Positions 20,184-26,313 of a DNA stretch of 39,459 nucleotides are shown piece by piece (position 1 is the first letter of the stretch; the number at the start of each line of letters is the position of its first letter). A model generated the notes under the pieces. The model did not search any database and was not told the origin of the DNA. It saw only the letters and a program-made list of their open reading frames with translations. This DNA comes from Novosphingobium sp. (GTDB lineage: Bacteria > Pseudomonadota > Alphaproteobacteria > Sphingomonadales > Sphingomonadaceae). The position numbers and the translations under genes are program-made. The stretch covers positions 1 through 39,459 of the forward strand of contig NZ_JAUYRV010000016.1 of the NCBI RefSeq assembly GCF_030696665.1, in the 5' to 3' direction.

Positions 20184-21005
20184 ATGGACTCTATCGTCAC
20201 CGCTATCCTGCTCGGCATCGTCGAGGGCCTTACCGAGTTTCTCCCGGTATCCTCCACCGGCCACCTGATCCTCGCGACCGAGCTGTTCGGCTTCGATCCG
20301 CACCAGTGGGCCATGTTCAACGTGGTGATCCAGTTGGGCGCGATCCTGGCGGTGGTGGTGCAATACTGGCGCACCTTCTGGGCGGTCGGCATGGGCCTGC
20401 TGCGGCTTGAGCCTATCTCCCTGCGCTTCCTGCGCAATCTGCTCGCCGCCTTCATCCCCTCGGCCATCCTCGGCCTGCTGCTGAAGGACTATATCGACGT
20501 CCTGCTCGGCAGCCCGTCGGTGGTCGGCTGGGCACTGATCATCGGCGGCATCGCGATCTTGGTGATCGAAAAATACGCCAAGCCCGGCGAACTCACCGGG
20601 ATCGGCCAGTTGCCGCTCAGCCAGGCGCTGGGCGTCGGCTTCATCCAGTGCCTCTCGATGGTGCCCGGCGTCAGCCGCTCGGGCGCGACGATCATGGGCG
20701 CATTGGCGATGGGCATAGAGCGCCGCACGGCGGCTGAATTCAGCTTCTTCCTCGCCATCCCCACCATGCTGGGCGCAACCACGCTCGAACTGCTCGACAA
20801 TCGCGAGGCGATCATGTCGGGCACGCTCGCGTCCGGCGGCGTGGGCTGGACCGAAATCGCGGTTGGCTTCCTCGTTTCGTTCGTCGTCGCGCTCGCGGTG
20901 ATCCGCTTTTTCGTCGCCTATGTCAGCCGCGCAGGGTTCAAACCCTTTGCATGGTATCGCATCGTGGCCGGAGCTGCCGCCATCATATGGTTGGCAATGC
21001 GCTGA
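20184..21005 (+). CDS. uppP: Undecaprenyl-diphosphatase
   Basis: Integral membrane phosphatase (BacA/UppP family), 273 aa, that recycles undecaprenyl pyrophosphate to the monophosphate carrier for peptidoglycan and other glycans. Both signature motifs are intact: EGLTEFLPVSSTGHL at about 14-28 and PGVSRSGATIMG at about 163-174. Around eight hydrophobic segments are seen. The ATG at 20184 follows GGAAG. It lies 43 bp behind the ABC exporter gene and probably shares its transcript. The C-terminus is full length. Confidence 0.96.
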   Translation: MDSIVTAILLGIVEGLTEFLPVSSTGHLILATELFGFDPHQWAMFNVVIQLGAILAVVVQYWRTFWAVGMGLLRLEPISLRFLRNLLAAFIPSAILGLLLKDYIDVLLGSPSVVGWALIIGGIAILVIEKYAKPGELTGIGQLPLSQALGVGFIQCLSMVPGVSRSGATIMGALAMGIERRTAAEFSFFLAIPTMLGATTLELLDNREAIMSGTLASGGVGWTEIAVGFLVSFVVALAVIRFFVAYVSRAGFKPFAWYRIVAGAAAIIWLAMR

Positions 21006-21125
21006 TTTCACAGCGATAATCAAACACGGCCAACAACCATCCACCGCAACGGTGGAACAAATTACCTCGCCCGGAATTGACTCCCCAGAACGCCACTTAC
21101 GGCAACAGTTCAAAGGGGTAGCATC

Positions 21126-21392
21126 ATGGGCCTTATCATTCTTCTCATCGTCGGCGGCATTCTCGGCTGGCTGGCCAGCATCGTCATGCGCACCGATGGT
21201 CAGCAGGGCATCTTCCTGAACATCGTCGTCGGCATCGTCGGCGCGCTGCTTGGCGGCTTCCTGCTGGCACCGCTGATTGGCGGCGGAAGCATCACGCAGG
21301 GCATTTCGGCCGGCACGCTGATCGTTTCGTTCCTTGGCGCGCTGATCCTGCTCGCCATCGTCAACCTCGTTCGTCGCGGATCGGTTCGCTAA
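21126..21392 (+). CDS. GlsB/YeaQ/YmgE family stress-response membrane protein
   Basis: Small hydrophobic protein of 88 aa, of the transglycosylase-associated/GlsB family. Three TM helices with glycine-rich packing are visible (GLIILLIVGGILGWLASIVM, then NIVVGIVGALLGGFLLAPL, then a C-terminal helix). Family members are commonly induced by general stress; the exact function is not established. AAGGGG sits 7-8 bases before the ATG. I looked for an EcfG-type general-stress promoter upstream; a GGAAC occurs at 21054 but without a matching CGTT at the proper spacing. The small lipoprotein gene follows 85 bp later across a hairpin. Confidence 0.9.
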   Translation: MGLIILLIVGGILGWLASIVMRTDGQQGIFLNIVVGIVGALLGGFLLAPLIGGGSITQGISAGTLIVSFLGALILLAIVNLVRRGSVR

Positions 21393-21413
21393 ACCGAAAC
21401 GACGTTCATTTCC

Positions 21414-21441
21414 CGAAGGCGGTTCGCAAGAGCCGCCTTCG
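21414..21441. terminator. Stem-loop between glsB-like gene and lipoprotein gene (weak terminator or attenuator)
   Basis: A perfect 9-bp stem CGAAGGCGG/CCGCCTTCG with a 10-base loop, 22 bp past the GlsB-family stop. There is no T run after it, so it may be a partial terminator, a processing site or an mRNA-stabilising hairpin rather than a full stop. Confidence 0.45.
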
Positions 21442-21477
21442 CCACATCACAAGACTTCAATCCGGAAAGGGATGCAC

Positions 21478-21747
21478 ATGAAAGGTTTCTTCAAGGGCGC
21501 AATGATGGTGCCGGTACTGGCGATGGGCCTCGGCCTTGCCGCGTGCGACAGCAATCAGGAAAATGCCGCAGAAGATCAGGCCGACATGGTCCGCGAAAAC
21601 TCCGAAGCCGCTGCCGATACGATGGAAGATCGTGCCGACATGATGGGCGGCGCATCGGAAGACGCAATGGAAGCCAAGGCCGATGCCGTCCGCGCGACGG
21701 GCGAAGCCAAGGCCGATGCGATGGAAGACCAGGCCGACAAGATGTAA
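21478..21747 (+). CDS. Small helical lipoprotein
   Basis: Predicted lipoprotein of 89 aa with the signal peptide KGFFKGAMMVPVLAMGLGL and lipobox LAAC (Cys about residue 23). The mature part is almost entirely a charged, alanine-rich helix with recurring units such as DQADM, EDRADMM, EAKADA and EDQADKM, spaced roughly one or two heptads apart, suggesting an amphipathic or coiled-coil rod like Lpp or Hdl-type proteins. Two ATGs compete; the one at 21478 has AAGGG at about 6 bases, whereas the ATG at 21472 abuts it, so I chose 21478. It follows the GlsB-family gene and may share stress regulation. No named family recognised. Confidence 0.75.
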   Translation: MKGFFKGAMMVPVLAMGLGLAACDSNQENAAEDQADMVRENSEAAADTMEDRADMMGGASEDAMEAKADAVRATGEAKADAMEDQADKM

Positions 21748-21788
21748 GGCTGCGGGCGCACGCTCGCACCTGCCTTGATGGCCAAGGA

Positions 21789-21823
21789 AAGCCCGGCACT
21801 ACCCTGGAGGTGCCGGGCTTTTT
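21789..21823 (+). terminator. Rho-independent terminator after small lipoprotein gene
   Basis: The arms AGCCCGGCAC and GTGCCGGGCT form a 10-bp stem with a TACCCTGGAG loop, followed by TTTT and TC. It lies about 40 bp past the stop codon. Confidence 0.9.
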
Positions 21824-21873
21824 CTATGTCGCTGTGTCCGCTCTAAAAGGCCAGTCACACCTCCAACCATTCT

Positions 21874-21968
21874 TCGTCATCCTGAACTTGTTTCAGGATC
21901 CATTTCCCCCAAACCCTGTCCGCTCGTGAGGAGAGATGGACCTCGAACCAAGTTCAGAGTGACGGGGA
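21874..21968. repeat. Short dispersed palindromic element
   Basis: An element of about 95 bp. Its ends are inverted copies: GTCATCCTGAACTTG at 21876-21890 and CAAGTTCAGAGTGAC at 21949-21963 (13 of 15 positions complementary). A second inner palindrome (CCTGAACTTGTTTCAGG) lies at the left end. It is non-coding, located between the lipoprotein terminator and the phhA 3' end, and resembles the REP-like elements common between genes in sphingomonads. This is the only copy of this type in the window. Confidence 0.6.
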
Positions 21969-21997
21969 AACAGTAGGTTGAATGCGCAACAGCGCTG

Positions 21998-22939
21998 CTA
22001 GACCGGCAATGCGCCTGACCCGTGCCCACCGCGCAGATGATACTCCAGCGTCCCCCGCTGCAACACATCATCCACGTCGATCACTGCCGTATTGGCATAA
22101 GTGAACCCTGGCCCCAGCGCGCGATAGAGCCGGTCAAAATCGCGCTCCACCGTCTGGTGATAGAGGTCGGCAAAACTCTCGATCACAAAATACGTCGGCT
22201 GCAGATCGTCGATCACATAATCGGTGCGCATCACCCGGTCGACGTTCAGCATGATCCGGTTGGGCGATTTGCCCTCCAGCGCAAACACCGCCTCACGCGG
22301 CCCCGAGAGAATGCCCGCACCATAGACCTTCGGGGCGCCGTCCTCGATCACCAGCCCGAACTCGACCGTGTACCAGTAGAGCGCGCCCAGCGCCTTCAGT
22401 CGGTTATACCGCATGGCTTTCCACCCGGCTCGGCCATATTCCTGCATGTAATCGGCGTAAGTCGGGTCGGTCAGCATCGGCACGTGCCCGAACACATCGT
22501 GAAACACGTCCGGCTCTTCGATATAGTCGAAGCATTCGCGCGTGCGGATGAAATTGCCCGCCGGAAAGCGGCGGTTGGCCAGATGCCAGAAGAACACGTG
22601 ATCGGGAATCAGCATCGGCACCGGCACCACGCTCCACCCGGTCAGCGCGCCCAGCTCCTCCGATAGCCGCGCAAAATCAGGCACGCCTCCGCGCCCCAGG
22701 TCCAGCCGCTCCAGCCCGTGCAGGAACGCGCTGCATGCCCGGCCGGGAAGCACCTCCATCTGCCGCGCATAGAGCGCGTCCCACACCCCGTGCTCGTCTG
22801 CCGTATAGCGCCGCTGTTCCGGCTCCACCCAGTCATCGCCCACCCGTGAAGGGCGGCGCAGGGGCGCAGTGAACACAGTGTCAGGCATGTCCGGTAGCTG
22901 GGCAAAATCAAAAGCAGGGGCGTTCAAGGTCGGCATCAT
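21998..22939 (-). CDS. phhA: Phenylalanine 4-monooxygenase
   Basis: Pterin-dependent, iron-containing phenylalanine hydroxylase that converts phenylalanine to tyrosine, 313 aa. The facial triad is visible: H147 and H152 in FHDVFGHVPML and E193 in YWYTVEFGL, a constant offset of nine from the Chromobacterium enzyme (138, 143, 184 as I recall). The bacterial catalytic-only form lacks an N-terminal ACT domain, as here. The start at 22939 (tandem ATG ATG, GAGAG just upstream) is preferred; reading from 22993 would add 18 non-family residues. The pterin recycling enzyme PhhB is not in the window. It is divergent from rpmG. Confidence 0.94.
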   Translation of the reverse strand: MMPTLNAPAFDFAQLPDMPDTVFTAPLRRPSRVGDDWVEPEQRRYTADEHGVWDALYARQMEVLPGRACSAFLHGLERLDLGRGGVPDFARLSEELGALTGWSVVPVPMLIPDHVFFWHLANRRFPAGNFIRTRECFDYIEEPDVFHDVFGHVPMLTDPTYADYMQEYGRAGWKAMRYNRLKALGALYWYTVEFGLVIEDGAPKVYGAGILSGPREAVFALEGKSPNRIMLNVDRVMRTDYVIDDLQPTYFVIESFADLYHQTVERDFDRLYRALGPGFTYANTAVIDVDDVLQRGTLEYHLRGGHGSGALPV

Positions 22940-23125
22940 CTCTCTAATATGGTTACTGATGCAACCAATACCATGACCAAGTGTTTCCGGCAAATCGCCA
23001 GACGCGTCTCTGGTCGCTTGACTTTACCCTGATTCTATCCCAACGGCCCCACCCTGTGACGGCGGCGTGGAAACGCGCCGCTACATTCGTTTTCAGATTC
23101 GCGCGCGAAATTTCAGGATAGAGCA

Positions 23126-23293
23126 ATGGCAAAGCCCACCACCGTCAAGATCCGTCTGGTCTCGACCGCAGAAACCGGCTTCTTCTACGTAACCAAGAAG
23201 AATCCCCGCAACACGACCGAGAAGATGGTCTTCCGCAAGTACGATCCCGTCGTGCGCAAGCATGTCGAGTTCAAGGAAGCGAAGATCAAGTAA
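23126..23293 (+). CDS. rpmG: 50S ribosomal protein L33
   Basis: Ribosomal protein of 55 aa: [20 protein letters not shown] followed by the YVTKKNPRN segment and ending KEAKIK. It has the standard L33 length and pattern. It is of the cysteine-free type, since none of the four zinc-ribbon cysteines of other L33 forms is present. GGATAG precedes the ATG at 23126. It is monocistronic between phhA (divergent) and lolA (96 bp downstream). Confidence 0.96.
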   Translation: MAKPTTVKIRLVSTAETGFFYVTKKNPRNTTEKMVFRKYDPVVRKHVEFKEAKIK

Positions 23294-23389
23294 GCGCGCA
23301 TTAGCGCCTGCTCCGTGAAGCCCGTCCCGCCATTCTTGGAACCGGGACGGTTCACGGTGAGTTCAACGCCAACACCTCAAGGAACGGCG

Positions 23390-24049
23390 ATGAACCAGAT
23401 CAAGAACACATTTCGCAAGCTTGGCCGCCCCGCGGCGGCCCTTTCGCTTGCCTTCGCTGCGGCCACGCCCGCCATACTCGCCACCCCCACGGTGGCGCAG
23501 GCCCAGCCTTCCGAAATCGATCGCGCCGTCACCGCCCTGCGCGGCATCACCACGCTGCGCGCCAACTTCGTGCAGACCGATCGGTCGGGCCAGACCATCT
23601 CCGGCGTGCTTACCATGAAGCGCCCCGGCAAGATCCGCTTCCAGTATCAAAAGGGCGTACCCCTGCTGATCGTGGGCGATGGCAAAGCGCTGACCATGAT
23701 CGACTATGAAGTGCGGCAGGTGCAGCGCTGGCCCATCGGCAACAGCCCGCTGGGCGCGCTGCTCGATCCGAACAAGGACGTCGCCCGCTTCGCTAAGCAG
23801 TTGCCCACCGGCGATCCCGGCGTGATCAGCCTGCAAGTGCGCGATCCCAAGCATCCTGAATATGGCACGATCACCATGATCTTCGTGCGCAACGCGGGTG
23901 CCCCCGGCGGTATGCAACTCGATTCATGGGTCGCCCTCGATGCCCAGAACAAGCGCACCACCATGCGCCTGTCCGGCCACCAATATGGCATCGCGGTGGA
24001 CGACAAGACCTTCAAATGGACAGACCCCCGCCCCGCCACCCGGCGTTGA
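23390..24049 (+). CDS. lolA: Outer-membrane lipoprotein carrier protein LolA family
   Basis: Periplasmic chaperone-like protein of 219 aa that shuttles lipoproteins to the outer membrane in the Lol pathway. A signal peptide ends around VAQA at residue 38. The mature part shows the LolA pattern: TLRANFVQTDRSGQTISGVL, then MKRPGKIRFQY, then DGKALTMIDYEVRQVQRWPI. The start at 23390 has AAGGAACG upstream; an in-frame extension to 23315 would precede the signal peptide without need. The gene follows rpmG on the same strand and is followed by a 775-bp gene-poor stretch of repeats and an RNA gene. Confidence 0.9.
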   Translation: MNQIKNTFRKLGRPAAALSLAFAAATPAILATPTVAQAQPSEIDRAVTALRGITTLRANFVQTDRSGQTISGVLTMKRPGKIRFQYQKGVPLLIVGDGKALTMIDYEVRQVQRWPIGNSPLGALLDPNKDVARFAKQLPTGDPGVISLQVRDPKHPEYGTITMIFVRNAGAPGGMQLDSWVALDAQNKRTTMRLSGHQYGIAVDDKTFKWTDPRPATRR

Positions 24050-24076
24050 GCGGCTAACCCCGCCACCGCCACCAGG

Positions 24077-24180
24077 AGTGCGCCCCCGCGAAGGCGGGGG
24101 CCTCAGGCCGCATTCAGCAACCTCTAAGGCAGACGGCAGCGCTCGACCGCCCGAGGTCCCCGCCTTCGCGGGGAAGCAGA
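24077..24180. repeat. Paired GC-rich palindromic repeat
   Basis: Two short hairpins in inverted orientation about 60 bp apart: GCCCCCGCGAAGGCGGGGGC on the left and TCCCCGCCTTCGCGGGGA on the right, flanked by GTGC and GAAGCAG. The same unit with the same flanks recurs at 36180-36266. It is part of the 24050-24824 stretch, which otherwise holds only another repeat at 24210, the 6S-like RNA and a third repeat at 24722. Confidence 0.75.
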
Positions 24181-24209
24181 AGGCGTTTGCCTTTGCCATT
24201 ACACTCCTT

Positions 24210-24293
24210 CGTCACCCCGGGCTTGACCGGGGGCCCCGCTTCCCTTCGCAACGTCAGAAAAAGCCCAACCCCGGATCAAGTCCGGGGCGACGA
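24210..24293. repeat. Palindromic element with CGTCACCCCGG ends
   Basis: An element of about 84 bp bounded by inverted ends CGTCACCCCGGGCTTGACC and GATCAAGTCCGGGGCGACG. It is non-coding and can fold into one long imperfect hairpin. The sequence type is common in alphaproteobacterial intergenic DNA. It lies between lolA and the 6S-like RNA. Confidence 0.65.
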
Positions 24294-24375
24294 TTCGGGC
24301 AGGGTCAGTGAAAATGAACGCCCCCCCGCAACCCATCGCCACCACAAACCACCTCACCCCCCAACCGTTCGCCCC

Positions 24376-24406
24376 TTGCGACAAGTTGCGACAAGCCTGT
24401 CATAAC
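24376..24406 (+). promoter_or_regulatory. Probable promoter of the 6S-like RNA
   Basis: TTGCGA at 24376-24381 as the -35 and TCATAA/CATAAC at 24400-24406 as the -10, with spacing of 18-19, place a start site near 24412. TTGCGACAAG occurs twice in tandem here (24376 and 24386), so the -35 may be duplicated. This is inference from pattern only. Confidence 0.4.
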
Positions 24407-24411
24407 CGTTC

Positions 24412-24570
24412 ATCGGGGGGCAAGCGTCCGGCCCCTAGAACGGTTCTCGACGAGGCGGTCGAGACAGGTTTCCCCCCTGTTGCCGGTCTCCCAATGACCT
24501 CCCCGTCAAGCGTGACGAACGCGAATGGAACCCTCGGACCAATGCCCCCGGTCCGGGGGTTTTGTTTTTT
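24412..24570 (+). ncRNA. ssrS: Probable 6S RNA
   Basis: A transcript of about 159 nt that folds like 6S RNA, the regulator that binds the housekeeping RNA-polymerase holoenzyme. Closing stem: CGGGGGGCA at 24414-24422 with TGCCCCCG at 24543-24550, then TCCG 24427-24430 with CGGA 24535-24538. A large central bubble follows, with a small hairpin on its 3' side (GCGT 24510-24513 with ACGC 24519-24522). The long interrupted terminal stem runs GACG 24449-24452/CGTC 24504-24507, GGTC 24457-24460/GACC 24496-24499 and GAGAC 24461-24465/GTCTC 24486-24490. Promoter-like boxes lie upstream and a T-rich terminator ends it. Length and architecture fit 6S; I matched structure, not a covariance model. Confidence 0.55.
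24545..24570 (+). terminator. Terminator of the 6S-like RNA
   Basis: CCCCC-GGTCC-GGGGG (24545-24559) followed by TTTTGTTTTTT. The left arm is the same run of C that closes the RNA's outer stem, so the terminator hairpin and the mature closing stem compete for it. Confidence 0.75.
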
Positions 24571-24721
24571 CATTCGATCTTCGCCCCCTGCGCGGCTGCG
24601 GACGGCAGCCTTCTTGCGCTTCCGGTGCTCACGACCAAAAAGGTCGCTGCGCGCCGGTTCTCGAAGACCACCATCCTCGCTCACGCAGGGACCAAAGCTC
24701 GAACGAAAAAATTGCGCCCCA

Positions 24722-24790
24722 ATCCTCCCTGTTTTTCCGAAGGACAAACGGGGAGGGGAACCGCCAGCGAAGCTGGTGGTGGAGGGGTGG
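24722..24790. repeat. Dispersed-type repeat upstream of the HigA-like gene
   Basis: Starts ATCCTCCCTGTTTTTCCGAA, whose inverse occurs at GACAAACGGGGAGGG, followed by a second hairpin ACCGCCAGCGAAGCTGGTGGT and GGAGGGGTGG. I recall this layout (CCTCCC...GGGAGG, ACCGCC...GGTGG) as a frequent intergenic repeat in sphingomonads. The sequence at 24571-24721 before it shows no gene I can support. Confidence 0.5.
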
Positions 24791-24824
24791 ATTCATGCGC
24801 CGAACGGTATAGTGTGGTGAGGCC

Positions 24825-25115
24825 ATGACCATGATGCACAACCCTCCCCACCCCGGCGAACTGCTTCGTGACGAAGTGATCGAAGCGCTGAACCTGTCCA
24901 TCACCGAAGCCGCCAGCCGCCTCGCAATGTCGCGCGTCGCCCTCTCGCGCGTGCTGAACGGCAAGGTCGCGATCAGCCCCGATCTGGCCTTGCGGCTGGA
25001 GCAGGCAGGCGCAAGCACCGCGCGCGCATGGCTGGCGATGCAGGCTAACTATGACCTGTGGCGGGCGCGGCAGCACGTGCAGCCAGTCGTGCGGCGGTTG
25101 CAGGAAGCGGCGTGA
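24825..25115 (+). CDS. HigA-family antitoxin-like XRE regulator, orphan
   Basis: DNA-binding protein of 96 aa in the HigA addiction-module antidote family. The opening NPPHPGELLRDEVIEALNLS is the family signature, followed by an XRE helix-turn-helix (ITEAASRLAMSRVALSRVLNGKVAISPDLALRLEQAG) and the AWLAMQANYDLWRAR tail. In higBA operons the RelE-like HigB toxin gene lies immediately upstream; here the upstream DNA is only repeat sequence and the downstream gene is a lipoprotein, so no partner is visible. The ATG at 24825 is closely preceded by GAGG; the ATGs at 24831 or 24834 have better spacing. Confidence 0.85.
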   Translation: MTMMHNPPHPGELLRDEVIEALNLSITEAASRLAMSRVALSRVLNGKVAISPDLALRLEQAGASTARAWLAMQANYDLWRARQHVQPVVRRLQEAA

Positions 25116-25138
25116 ATAGAGAGCCATAGGCAGGGCCA

Positions 25139-25456
25139 ATGAATTATTCAGCCATTGCTTGGCGTTTAGCAGGCATTCTGGTGCTCGCACCCTTGGGCAG
25201 TTGCACTCAGAAGCCTGCAACCACCGGTGATCTGCCGTCGGTCGCTCAAGCAAAAGAAGAATGCTCAGGACTGTCGACAAGAGTCGCCAGCAAGCCAAAT
25301 GCACCACCTGTCGGGAAGAACAGTGACTTTACCAAGTGTATGTTGGAGCAAGCAAACAAGGTGATTGGGTCGCGTGAGTTTGAGCAAATTTGCAGTGCTA
25401 TCCCCGGTGCGCGATCCGATTCCGAAGATGGCAAGTGCTTCATCGTCCATTTCTAA
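25139..25456 (+). CDS. Small lipoprotein of unknown function
   Basis: Protein of 105 aa with a signal peptide (AWRLAGILVLAPLG) and lipobox LGSC with Cys at 22. The mature part has four further cysteines (ECSGL, TKCMLE, QICSA, GKCFI), which could form two disulfides in the periplasm. AGGCAGGG precedes the ATG. Its codon use looks more AT-rich than its neighbours (for example many AAG/CAA/GTG-poor stretches), a possible sign of recent acquisition, though I did not compute it. No family recognised. Confidence 0.6.
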   Translation: MNYSAIAWRLAGILVLAPLGSCTQKPATTGDLPSVAQAKEECSGLSTRVASKPNAPPVGKNSDFTKCMLEQANKVIGSREFEQICSAIPGARSDSEDGKCFIVHF

Positions 25457-25521
25457 AACAGCCGGCCCCACCCCCACATCCCATCTAGCAATCGCCCCCC
25501 CGCGACCCTAAAGCCGAGCGC

Positions 25522-26313
25522 ATGATCTCGGTTGCCACATGGAACATCAATTCGGTCCGCCTCCGGGCCGATCAGGTCGAACGCTTTTTGTTGCAGGAGG
25601 CGCCCGATGTGTTGTGCCTGCAGGAGATCAAGACGCCGGAGAACCTGTTCCCGCACGAGGTCTTCGAAAAGCTGGGCTACACCCACCGCGCGATCCACGG
25701 GCAGAAGGGCTATCACGGCGTCGCCACCGTCAGCCGCATCCCCTTCCGCGATTTCAGCAAGCATGACTGGCAGGACAATGGCGAGGCCCGGCACATCGGC
25801 GTTGAACTGCTTGGGCCGGGCAACGGCCTGATCATCGAGAACGTCTATATCCCCGCAGGCGGCGATGTGGCCGACCGCGAGGTGAACGCCAAGTTCGGCC
25901 AGAAACTCGATTTCCTCGAACGCATGACCCGCTGGGCCGAAAAGATCGAGCGCCCCACGCTGATCGTCGGCGATTTCAACATCGCCCCGCTCGAATGCGA
26001 CGTCTACAACCACAAGGCCCTGCTCAAGGTCGTCAGCCACACCCCGCTTGAGGTCGAGACGCTGCAACGCTTCGCCGATGCCCACGGCTGGGTGGACCTT
26101 GGCCGCAAGCACATCCCCGCGCCGGAGCGCAACTATTCGTGGTGGTCCTACCGCTCGTATTGGCGCGCGAAGGATCAGGGCCGCCGTCTCGACCACATGT
26201 GGGCCTCGCCCGAAGCCGCCGCGCAAACGCGCGGCCACCGCTTTGTGGAGGAAACCCGCAAGTGGGAGCAGCCTTCCGACCATATCCCGCTGATCACCGA
26301 GCTGGATCTGTGA
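25522..26313 (+). CDS. xth: Exodeoxyribonuclease III / AP endonuclease
   Basis: DNA base-excision repair nuclease of the EEP superfamily, 263 aa, full length. Active-site features: N8 in TWNINSVR, E35 in CLQEIK, the GDFNIAP segment (Asp and Asn of the metal site), LDHMWAS and the C-terminal SDHIPL carrying the catalytic His. It cleaves 5' of abasic sites and removes 3' blocking groups. The ATG at 25522 gives the family N-terminus MISVATWNINSVR directly. ribA follows with a 4-bp GTGA overlap, so the two are translationally coupled. Confidence 0.95.
   Translation: MISVATWNINSVRLRADQVERFLLQEAPDVLCLQEIKTPENLFPHEVFEKLGYTHRAIHGQKGYHGVATVSRIPFRDFSKHDWQDNGEARHIGVELLGPGNGLIIENVYIPAGGDVADREVNAKFGQKLDFLERMTRWAEKIERPTLIVGDFNIAPLECDVYNHKALLKVVSHTPLEVETLQRFADAHGWVDLGRKHIPAPERNYSWWSYRSYWRAKDQGRRLDHMWASPEAAAQTRGHRFVEETRKWEQPSDHIPLITELDL

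Noticed and set aside
21006..21125. EcfG-type general stress promoter before the GlsB-family gene
   Set aside because: GGAAC is present at 21054-21058 but the expected CGTT 16-17 bp later is not (AATTG is found there instead).
24308..24820. 170-codon plus-strand frame in the lolA-higA gap
   Set aside because: Runs through the 6S-like RNA, its terminator and a palindromic repeat, and the translation is low-complexity Pro/Arg/Ser.
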